Assembly: GCF_001043175.1 (NCBI RefSeq) | Contig: NZ_CP011494.1 | Coordinates: 3,100,001-3,164,000, forward strand | Direction: 5' to 3' | Source of the DNA: Marinobacter psychrophilus | Lineage (GTDB): Bacteria; Pseudomonadota; Gammaproteobacteria; Pseudomonadales; Oleiphilaceae | DNA length: 64,000 nt | Shown: positions 7,820-14,522 of the stretch, piece by piece | Layout: each line of letters opens with the position of its first letter | How positions within the stretch are numbered: the first letter of the stretch is position 1 | Made by a program: the position numbers and the translations under genes | Notes under the pieces: generated by a model | Told to the model about the DNA's origin: nothing | The model's database searches: none | Seen by the model: only the letters and a program-made list of their open reading frames with translations

Positions 7820-8878
7820 TCAATGGACCTCTTCCTTCAACATATGATATTGGGCACACGCCTTGTCCCGCGCCCGCAAAAGACGCGCATCCTGATTACC
7901 CATAACCGCAGCAATCAGCGAGTTGCATTCCTGCCTTGCCAAAAACAGCTCTGATGGAGGTTGGTAAACACGCTGAATGACAGTGTCCAACTTCGTTTTT
8001 ATGTCCGCTGTTTCAGCGGCAGCTTTTGGTTGAGTTTGATCTTCAGGTTGCCGAAGGACCGGCTGCTGGGGCTTTTTGATCCGTTGGTCAGACGCGTGTC
8101 GCATACCTATCGCCGCAGTCTCCGTAGCAAAATGCGAAACAGCGTTCATCATGATCGCAGCGATCCCTAACAACACAACCGGATAAATTACGATCTTGAG
8201 AAGCCGTCCTCTCGAACGCCGGGGTAAAGTGCCGTAACGCTCAGCAACCAGTCCCCTCACATGATGAGCGTGCGCCTGATCAGTAGCTAATGAGGCCTTT
8301 AGGCGACCAGACGCCACCTTTGCCCGTGCCTCTGCTACCTGCTCCGGGCTCAGCACAAAATCCTTTTTTGATTTGATATAACGGACAAACCCCAAGCCCC
8401 GGGTAACGTTAACCGGCAGAGGTGTTTTGAACGTACTGCCGCCGACGAAAACCACCACCGAATGCACCTGCTGATCGCCCAGTCCCAGCAGTGCTTGCAA
8501 TGTCTTCACATGCTTGTAGTTCTGGTGCAGAGGATTTTGGAATTTGTAATTGGATCTGAAGATTTTCTGTGTCCAAAAAGGCTGCTTGGCGCCGCCGAAA
8601 ATCCAGCCTTTCATGTTCTTGGTTTCTACCACGAACACGCCAAACTCAGAAACCAGAATGTGATCAATCTGCGTGGTGCCATCCTCGGTGGGAAGGGTTA
8701 CGTTTTTGATCAAATGGTAGCGGGACTTATCGAGCAAAAAACGAGCCGAGAGATTAACCAGAAACTCCCCAAGCTTACCTTTGAACCAGGGAGTTTTGAC
8801 GACGCCGACAATGATGAGAAAGGGTATCAAGTACCAAAGCACCGTAACCAACGGTTCGAACATGAAGTTAAAGTCCAT
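7820..8878 (-). CDS. NERD (nuclease-related domain) membrane protein
   Basis: The 352-residue protein starts with a membrane segment (residues 8-27). It then has a NERD domain with KNVTLPTEDGTTQIDHILVS, EFGVFVVETKNMKGWIFG and a later HSVVVFVGG strand. The ID-HI and ETKN residues correspond to the D...ExK metal-binding positions of the restriction-nuclease fold. A second membrane segment lies near residues 228-246, followed by a coiled, proline/glutamine-rich tail with two cysteines. NERD proteins are thought to process DNA, but no substrate is established. The start of this gene and its upstream DNA were copied to 11434-12000, so the locus has been rearranged. Confidence 0.75.
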   Translation of the reverse strand: MDFNFMFEPLVTVLWYLIPFLIIVGVVKTPWFKGKLGEFLVNLSARFLLDKSRYHLIKNVTLPTEDGTTQIDHILVSEFGVFVVETKNMKGWIFGGAKQPFWTQKIFRSNYKFQNPLHQNYKHVKTLQALLGLGDQQVHSVVVFVGGSTFKTPLPVNVTRGLGFVRYIKSKKDFVLSPEQVAEARAKVASGRLKASLATDQAHAHHVRGLVAERYGTLPRRSRGRLLKIVIYPVVLLGIAAIMMNAVSHFATETAAIGMRHASDQRIKKPQQPVLRQPEDQTQPKAAAETADIKTKLDTVIQRVYQPPSELFLARQECNSLIAAVMGNQDARLLRARDKACAQYHMLKEEVH

Positions 8879-8982
8879 TTAACGGGCGTCCTTGTGGTAC
8901 TTCTTTAGCGGAGCTTAAAAATCAAGCCAAGTATTCCACACCAGAGTCAAAAAGCTTCAGAAATTTAGCACTCGCAAGCTGG

Positions 8983-9177
8983 TTAAGCTCTTTCTGAATC
9001 GCTATCAGCCTGCAGCGTCCAAGACATTCCCAAAGCCAGCCTGGCTTTAATACGAGCGGTCATTGTCACGCCAGTATCTTTGTCATCAAGTAACCGGCTA
9101 ACTTCTACTTGCTCAAGCGCACCATCAGACTCAAGCAGGTCATCGAGAGAGCTGCCAACGTGTTTATGCTGTGTCAT
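8983..9177 (-). pseudogene. Antitoxin relic (HigA-like) with an internal deletion, copy 1
   Basis: The 64-residue frame begins MTQHKHVGSSLDDLLESDG and ends RLLDDKDTGVTMTARIKARL, the two ends of a family of antitoxins paired with Gp49/HigB-like toxins. The helix-turn-helix middle of about 35-40 residues that members carry between these ends is missing. A strong GGAGG site precedes the ATG, so a short product could still be made. The second copy at 11583 has the same deletion, so decay preceded duplication. Family assignment is from memory of the terminal motifs. Confidence 0.6.
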
Positions 9178-9192
9178 TTTCTCCGCCTCCTA

Positions 9193-9330
9193 TCAGACAA
9201 GATTCTTCTTCCGGTCTCTCGCTTTTTCTAACTCTTGAGCCGGTGTTTTCTGAGTCTTTTTGATAAATCCATTCAGAAAAAACCATATCGCCCTTAAACA
9301 TTGTCAAAATGAACCGTGCAATCCGGCCGC
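9193..9330 (-). pseudogene. 3' fragment of a Gp49/HigB-like toxin, copy 1
   Basis: In two frames one can read a HigB-type end: GRIAR near 9328, then FIKKTQKTPAQELEKARDRK before a stop at 9193. A one-base difference (T6 here, TTTTG in copy 2) breaks the frame. The N-terminal half of the toxin is absent. The stop lies 15 bases before the antitoxin relic, the usual toxin-antitoxin order for this family. Confidence 0.6.
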
Positions 9331-9385
9331 TTGAGAAATCACTGCGGTTTTCCTAGAACTGAACTGAGGCGGCTAACCGACTTGG

Positions 9386-9841
9386 TCAAACCGGCAATTC
9401 GATGATTTCACCAGCTACACAGTCTTCGTTCACCAACAGCCGCCCTACCGTGATCGGCAGAGTAAAGCGCCGGGGCCCGGCGCTACCAGGATTGAAGTAA
9501 AGCACGTTGCCGATCCATTCGTTACGGGGTTTGTGGGAATGGCCGGCGATCACCACGCGGTAACGACCGCGCGGATCAATGTCGAGGATTTTGACATCGT
9601 GGAGCATGTAGAAAGCGTGGCCGAGGAATTCCAAATCCTGAACATCGGGAAGATGTGCTGCACGGCCTGTTTTGTCGATATTGCCGCGAATTGCAATCAC
9701 GGGTGCGATCGCCTCCAGCGCTTCCAGAACCTGGTCGCGACCGACGTCACCGGCGTGAAGGATCAAGTCTGAGCCTTTCAATACCTCCAAAGCTTCGGGA
9801 CGCATTTTACCGTGGGTGTCTGCGATGACGCCGATTTGCAT
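9386..9841 (-). CDS. YfcE/MJ0936-type metallophosphoesterase
   Basis: At 151 residues this is a minimal calcineurin-like phosphoesterase. The metal-binding motifs are all present: DTHG at residues 8-11, GDVG near 32, GNID near 53 and GHSH near 99. Members hydrolyse phosphodiesters with two divalent metals in the cytoplasm; the natural substrate is unsettled. The start ATG at 9841 begins directly with the first strand (MQIGVIADTHG). The gene lies downstream of slyD on the same strand, with 41 bases between. Its last codons were used as one border of the duplicated segment. Confidence 0.9.
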   Translation of the reverse strand: MQIGVIADTHGKMRPEALEVLKGSDLILHAGDVGRDQVLEALEAIAPVIAIRGNIDKTGRAAHLPDVQDLEFLGHAFYMLHDVKILDIDPRGRYRVVIAGHSHKPRNEWIGNVLYFNPGSAGPRRFTLPITVGRLLVNEDCVAGEIIELPV

Positions 9842-9882
9842 GCTTCAGCCTTTTATCGGTTTTTTCTCGTGAAGATAATCCT

Positions 9883-10362
9883 TCAATGATGCCCACCCGG
9901 CCCATGCGCGTGACCGTGGGCTATCTCTTCCGGACTGGCGGCACGTACCTCGATGATGTCGACATCAAAGGTCAGGGTTTTACCGGCCATCGGATGGTTG
10001 TTGTCGATATCAGCAAACTTGAGGCCAACCTTAACAACGATCACGTGGCGCTGGCCCTGCTCGGTTTTTACCTGCGCGACCATGCCCCGCTTCCAGCGTT
10101 TGGCACCGATCAAGTGCTTGATCGGCACACGTTGTATGGAATCGGCTTTGCGCGGGCCGTAGGCTTTTTCCGACGTGATGGTGACACTGAAACTTTCGCC
10201 AGCGTCGCGACCTTGCAGGGCTTCTTCCAGGCCCCGGATAATGCCACCGTGGCCATGCAGGTAGACGTTCGGCTCACCGCCACGGGAGTTTTCAACAACC
10301 TTGCCTTGATCATCACTGACACTGTAGTGAAACAAGACCACCTGATTCTTTTCGATTGGCAT
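9883..10362 (-). CDS. slyD: SlyD-like FKBP-type peptidyl-prolyl isomerase
   Basis: The 159-residue protein has the FKBP core (MPIEKNQVVLFHYSVSDDQG), a YLHGHGGIIRGLEEALQG motif, the inserted IF chaperone domain (roughly residues 70-125) and a return strand GKTLTFDVDIIEV. The C-terminus is a short histidine tail, GHAHGPGGHH, shorter than in E. coli SlyD but able to bind nickel or other metals. It catalyses prolyl isomerisation and acts as a folding helper in the cytoplasm. A 90-base piece encoding IDNNHPMAGKTLTFDVD has been copied to 11998-12090. Confidence 0.92.
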   Translation of the reverse strand: MPIEKNQVVLFHYSVSDDQGKVVENSRGGEPNVYLHGHGGIIRGLEEALQGRDAGESFSVTITSEKAYGPRKADSIQRVPIKHLIGAKRWKRGMVAQVKTEQGQRHVIVVKVGLKFADIDNNHPMAGKTLTFDVDIIEVRAASPEEIAHGHAHGPGGHH

Positions 10363-10455
10363 AGAATTCTCTGTAAAGGTTCAAAGTACGCCATTATAAC
10401 CAGCGGCGGCGATGATTCCTTCCGTGATGGCTCAAATTGCGATGAAATAAACCAG

Positions 10456-10513
10456 GGCGATTACAACGAAAGGACAAGACAGAAGCAAAATGCAAAACCT
10501 GACACCGGCACCC
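10456..10513 (+). repeat. R1 repeat, right-half fragment
   Basis: GCGATTACAACGAAAGGACA and then AAACCTGACACCGGCACCCC correspond to the right half of the complete R1 at 14054-14175. The left half is absent. Confidence 0.7.
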
Positions 10514-10603
10514 CTCCGCGCCAGCACACCTAAAAACTGTTTACTCTTCCTACTCAGCATAGCATTCAGCTGCCGAGCCACTCTATCTTGACAATTTAGT
10601 GGG

Positions 10604-11385
10604 CTAACGGATTTCTGATGTAGCTCTGCTCAATCGAAGATCTCTCAAAAACACACTTCGTGGCGCTTCCAGGCCGGACGCAAAAAAGCCCAACCGTTTG
10701 AGGTCCGCCATATTCATCTGACGGCTGCAAGAGCTGATTCAACTTCGGACAAATCGATACGGTAGTTATTCCAGCCTGGCTCAACGACTAACCGGGTATT
10801 GAAGCGGTCGTTGAAGGCTTTGCCACCGCGTTCATGGACAGCATCGTTTATTCGAAGTGTCATCGCGACCGGCACGGCATCAGGGTTATAAAGCTCGAAC
10901 ACCTCTGGCAGTTGTCGAGCAATCCGGTACTGCTGAAAGCCGACCTCGGCCACTGGAACAATCTGAAATACCAACAGGGTCGTCAGCAACGCCCGCAGCG
11001 ACCAGAGCCCAGCCGCTGGGAGCCACTGCGCAACCGATCGGGATGGCTGGCGCCAAATCATTACCAGCCAGGCTCCCAGCATATTACGGAACACATCCTG
11101 CCAGTCGGCCTCCCGCCCCAGACCATCTTGCAGCAGCTCGATGATCCCTCCCACCAAGAACACTCCGGCACTTAACAGCAGCCACTGTCGCCGTCCGCCG
11201 ACACCAAAAACCGCCTGCCAGGTGAAGACTACCAGGCCGAAAAATAGGAGATGGCCAAGATTCCACGCCGACCGATGTAATAGCCCCGACGTCCATTCTG
11301 GCCCTCCGATAAAAAACAATGGGAACAACACACACAATGCCAACCCGAGCACGACCGGGGTTGCTGAGAATCTGGCTTTCATCAA
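10604..11385 (-). CDS. VanZ-like membrane protein with a C-terminal frameshift
   Basis: The N-terminal half has four membrane segments with VanZ-type features: RSAWNLGHLLFFGLVVF near residue 39, and GGIIELLQDGLGREADWQDV near residue 80 with its conserved glutamates. A fifth segment at about 132-148 leads to a soluble strand-rich domain (PVAMTLRINDAVHERGG). The reading frame stops at 10714 after ESALAAVR. One extra C at 10723-10724 would continue it as AARQMNMADLKRLGFFASGL and end at 10604, which fits the end expected for this kind of protein. Function is unknown; VanZ relatives affect glycopeptide tolerance. The downstream ATG context of the start at 11385 is weak. Confidence 0.7.
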
Positions 11386-11582
11386 CGCAGTTTCCTAAAT
11401 AAACTGATCATGGTCAGGCACAACGAATGTCCTCCAGAGCACCGCAACCAACGGCTGGAACGTGGTATTAAAATCCGTTTGAAGGGCGTCCTTGTGGCAT
11501 TTCTTTAACGGGGCCAAAAAATCAGGCCAAGTATTCCACGCCTGAATCAGACAGCTTCAGCAATTTAGCACTCACAAGCTGG

Positions 11583-11777
11583 TTAAGCTCTTTTTGAATC
11601 GCTATCAGCCTGCAGCGTCCAAGACATTCTCAAAGCCAGCCCAGCTCTAATAAGAGTGATGATTGTCACGCCAGTATCTTTGTCATCAAGTAGCCGGCTA
11701 GCTTCCACCTGCTCAAGCGCACCATCAGACTCAAGCAGGTCGTCGAGAGAGCTGCCAACGTGTTTATGCTGTGTCAT
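11583..11777 (-). pseudogene. Antitoxin relic with an internal deletion, copy 2
   Basis: Nearly identical to the relic at 8983-9177, with GVTIITLIRAGLALRMSWTL in place of GVTMTARIKARLALGMSWTL. The helix-turn-helix middle is missing in exactly the same way. GGAGG precedes the ATG. It is not a working antitoxin by normal criteria, because the DNA-binding part is gone. Confidence 0.6.
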
Positions 11778-11792
11778 TTTCTCCGCCTCCCA

Positions 11793-11955
11793 TCAGACAA
11801 GATTCTTCTTCCGGTCTCTCGCTTTTTCCAACTCTTGAGCCGGTATTTTCTGAGTCTTTTTGATAAATCCATTCAGCAAAACCATATCGCCCTTAGACAT
11901 TGTGAAGATGACTCGTGCAATCCGGCCGTTTGAGAAATCACTGCGGTTTTCCTAG
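11793..11955 (-). pseudogene. 3' fragment of a Gp49/HigB-like toxin, copy 2
   Basis: This copy is open from a TAG at about 11955 and reads ENRSDFSNGRIARVIFTMSK, then LLNGFIKKTQKIPAQELEKA, ending NLV. It is a clear C-terminal half of a Gp49-like (RelE-superfamily) toxin, with no start codon and no N-terminal half. Copy 1 has an extra base in the same place, so copy 2 preserves the older reading frame. Confidence 0.6.
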
Positions 11956-11997
11956 AACTGAACTGAAGCGGCTAACCGAATTGGTCAAACCGGCAAT

Positions 11998-12090
11998 TCG
12001 ATGATGTCGACATCAAAGGTCAGGGTTTTACCAGCCATCGGATGGTTGTTGTCGATATCGGCAAACTTGAGGCCGACCTTAACAACGGAT
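11998..12090 (-). pseudogene. slyD fragment at the end of the duplication
   Basis: Encodes VVKVGLKFADIDNNHPMAGK and TLTFDVDIIE, identical to SlyD residues of the intact gene at 9883-10362, and then runs into the yfcE end ELPV. The fusion is out of context and lacks both ends of SlyD. About 140 unrecognised bases follow up to the cytochrome gene. Confidence 0.85.
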
Positions 12091-12231
12091 AGCGTCAAAA
12101 AACATGTTGTGGAGCGACTGATACGTGACAGCCGGGCAATGAATTTCCATCCAAGAGTTAGCAAGCCTTCCCTGCGAATACCCGGTGAACCGGTGCACAG
12201 GAAAGGCTCGAGTACAACAAAGCAGACATGA

Positions 12232-12540
12232 CTAGGATTTACTGGAGAGGAAAGCCGATAGGTTAGCGATGTCTTCGTCACTCAGGTTCTTGGCATTGGG
12301 AATCATCAAACTGGAGTTCGCCCCGACTTTCTCGCCCGCGCGGTAGGTTTCAAGCCGCGACTGGGTGTAGTCCGCATCTCGTCCGATCAGGGAGGGAAAG
12401 CTGGCCATGCCCTTAGCGGTCGGCCCGTGGCACTGGGCACAGTTGCTGGCGTAGAGGTTCTTGCCCGCTTCTGTATCTCCCGCCTGGACCTGGGACAGGC
12501 CTAGGGCAATGATCATCGTAAACAGCACCGCTTGTCTCAT
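12232..12540 (-). CDS. Small class I cytochrome c
   Basis: A secreted protein of about 102 residues: the signal peptide MRQAVLFTMIIALGLSQVQA is followed by a monohaem domain with CAQCH near residue 34. A methionine ligand is likely in SSLMIPNAKNL, followed by the closing helix DEDIANLSAFLSS. I chose the ATG at 12540 because AAGGA lies seven bases upstream; a start 11 codons earlier would spoil the signal peptide. It lies 63 bases downstream of the PQQ-type dehydrogenase and is probably its electron acceptor, passing electrons to the respiratory chain. Confidence 0.88.
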   Translation of the reverse strand: MRQAVLFTMIIALGLSQVQAGDTEAGKNLYASNCAQCHGPTAKGMASFPSLIGRDADYTQSRLETYRAGEKVGANSSLMIPNAKNLSDEDIANLSAFLSSKS

Positions 12541-12603
12541 AAGGTATCCTTCAGCTTCCGATGGGAACTGCACTGCCTAACGGCAGTGCAGTCAGGCAGG
12601 TAA

Positions 12604-13890
12604 TTACTCAGCGGTAAAGCGCTGAATTTGGCCTTCGTCATTGGCGACGTAAAGCGCGCCATCAGGCCCCATCTCCAAGCCACGAAAACGGGCAGAACCC
12701 ATCGATAGCGGCATTTCAGTCATATCCCGAATGGTTGGCCCATCGGCGGCTAAGTCAATCACGTTGATGCGCTGCCCTAGCGGTGTACCACCGAAACCAA
12801 TCCCCAGGAAGCTAACCACCAGGCGGCCGTTCCAGTCACCCCATTGCTCACCTTTCAGAAAGGCAGCACTACTGATGCCTTGGGAGTAACCGTCGTTGGT
12901 CCACAATGGCTTCATGGCATCCGGGTAGGTTTCAAAGTCGGTCATGGACATGTAGGCAGCACGATCCTTGCGGTCCATGCCCTCGTTCTGATTGGGCTGG
13001 TAACCGCAGTAATCATCCGGGCAATCTGCCCGACCTGCCATGTTCGGGCGCGGGTCCCAACCGCTGTTACCACCCGGCACCAAGGCGTTTACTTCATCGG
13101 AATGCCAGGGACCGTGTTCGGTGATGATCGGCTGATGGCTTTCCGGGTGGAATGCAATGCCTTGAACGTTGCGGTGACCGTAAGTAAAAATGCGTGGGTC
13201 GAAACCGTCCGGTGTGGTATCGGAATTGCCGGGGGCAGCGTTGCCATCACCGTCAATGCGCAAGACCTTACCACCCATCTTGTCCCCAAACTGCGGCAAG
13301 CTGCTGTTGTGGTTGTCGCCGGTGGTCACGTATAGGAAGCCATCCTGCGGGTTGAAGCGAATTCGACCCCCATTGTGAGCGCCGGGACCACCGAACGGAT
13401 GTTCAGAGGCGGCTTGCTTAAAAGGAATGTCTGTCACGATGTCAGCACGATCAGATACGCCGGCCAAATCACCCTTCACATTCAGTCGCAACACCCGATT
13501 GACGGCAGGATTGTCGCCCGTGCGGGACGCGGAATAAACGTAGATGGTGCCGTTGTCCGCAAACTTTGGGTCCAGCGTGACGCCGTTCATGCCGGCTTGA
13601 CCCTCGCAGAACAGGTCACCAGAAGTCATGGCATAACCGGCGGTGCCGCTCATACCCAGCAGGTTATTCACCGTGCCATTCGGCAGTTTGACCGAAAGGC
13701 CTTTGCATTTTTCAGTGAAGAACATAGTGCCATCGGGAAGGAAGGCCAGATCCCAAGGGCTTTCCAGCCCATCCAGAACGACGTTCTGGGTAACCTCAGG
13801 CGTATTGGCCTGCAAGCACAGCGGCAAACTCACCAAAATGGCCGTAGCCGCCGAAAAACTAATTAGACGAACAGATCTTTTTTGTCTCAT
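12604..13890 (-). CDS. PQQ-dependent sugar dehydrogenase of the soluble GDH/Asd type
   Basis: The 428-residue protein begins with a signal peptide (cleavage likely after LPLCLQA). A six-bladed beta-propeller follows, opening LDGLESPWDLAFLPDGTMFF. Motifs typical of the soluble glucose/aldose dehydrogenase family are visible: GMNGVTLDPKFADNGTIYVY, FGGPGAHNGGRIRFNPQDGF, YGHRNVQGIAFHP, and ITEHGPWHSDEVNALVPGGN with the histidine used in catalysis. The enzyme oxidises aldoses in the periplasm with PQQ and calcium. Pairing with the cytochrome c just downstream supports direct electron transfer. No PQQ synthesis genes are in the window. Confidence 0.88.
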   Translation of the reverse strand: MRQKRSVRLISFSAATAILVSLPLCLQANTPEVTQNVVLDGLESPWDLAFLPDGTMFFTEKCKGLSVKLPNGTVNNLLGMSGTAGYAMTSGDLFCEGQAGMNGVTLDPKFADNGTIYVYSASRTGDNPAVNRVLRLNVKGDLAGVSDRADIVTDIPFKQAASEHPFGGPGAHNGGRIRFNPQDGFLYVTTGDNHNSSLPQFGDKMGGKVLRIDGDGNAAPGNSDTTPDGFDPRIFTYGHRNVQGIAFHPESHQPIITEHGPWHSDEVNALVPGGNSGWDPRPNMAGRADCPDDYCGYQPNQNEGMDRKDRAAYMSMTDFETYPDAMKPLWTNDGYSQGISSAAFLKGEQWGDWNGRLVVSFLGIGFGGTPLGQRINVIDLAADGPTIRDMTEMPLSMGSARFRGLEMGPDGALYVANDEGQIQRFTAE

Positions 13891-14053
13891 GATTCTCGCT
13901 CTTTTTTGTCATTGTTATGGCACTTCCAAACACTTATTTAATGAGTGTATACGTACTTTGCGGGTCGTCAATTTTTTAGCCAATCAGCAGCGCCGTTCAG
14001 GAACCCTACGAACGAGTTAATCAGAAAAACAGAAAAGTTCCTGGCAAGCTCCA

Positions 14054-14175
14054 CGGGGTCAGGTTTTGCGTTTTGTCTCTCGAACAATCCGGCTTACGCG
14101 AGAATAATGCAGGCTGAGATAATTACAACGAAAGGACAAAACAGGGGCAAAACGCAAGACCTGACCCCGGCACCC
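14054..14175 (+). repeat. R1 repeat, complete copy with inverted ends
   Basis: Starts CGGGGTCAGGTTTTGCG and ends CGCAAGACCTGACCCCG. The two ends are complementary over about 20 bases with one mismatch, so the RNA or single strand could fold into a long hairpin. The inner part carries GCTTACGCGAGAATAATGCA and AATTACAACGAAAGGACAAA. This organisation matches a REPIN/MITE mobilised in trans, possibly by a RAYT-type enzyme. Confidence 0.8.
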
Positions 14176-14522
14176 TGTGCAATTGGCGCGTTGGAATTCT
14201 CCGGGTGTGCTTGGCGAAACACCTCCAAACTGACCTTTCGTCACCTGCAATGGCAGCCTTAGATACGTACTTTACAAAAAGTCACACAATTTACCTTTGT
14301 TTAACAGTGGTACTTCTAGATGGTATGCCTGAATGAGAACCGATCTCCCCTTTAACCCTTTATACGCGCAGTGTGTTAACCGGGCAGACAATTGGTTTTA
14401 TCGCCGAATTTCAGGCGGGATACATAAACATACATTGTGTAGATCGGTTTGCAGTAGCTCTGGTGAGTGTGTGAGTCAAGCGCGTTCGCGGAAACCCTTA
14501 CCTTTGAACGGAGTGCCGCATC
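14176..14522. other. Intergenic region upstream of the GGDEF-EAL gene
   Basis: About 350 bases without a credible gene between the R1 copy and the signalling gene. The promoter of the downstream gene should lie here, but no clear -35/-10 pair stands out. GGAG at 14510-14513 is its ribosome site. Confidence 0.4.

Larger units (their letters stand above)
8833..9408. repeat. Segmental duplication, copy 1 (partner 11434-12000)
   Basis: This stretch covers the 5' end of the NERD gene, the antitoxin relic, the toxin relic and the last bases of the phosphoesterase gene. It is matched nearly base for base, with scattered substitutions, at 11434-12000. The intact NERD and phosphoesterase genes at its borders show that this is the parental copy. 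Confidence 0.85.
11434..12000. repeat. Segmental duplication, copy 2 (partner 8833-9408)
   Basis: Matches copy 1 from the start of the NERD gene through the toxin-antitoxin relics to the last bases of yfcE. At 11998-12003 the sequence jumps into slyD. The jump occurs at TCGATGAT, a short identity shared by the yfcE end (9399 region) and slyD (9951 region), so about 545 bases were lost at a microhomology. Confidence 0.85.
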
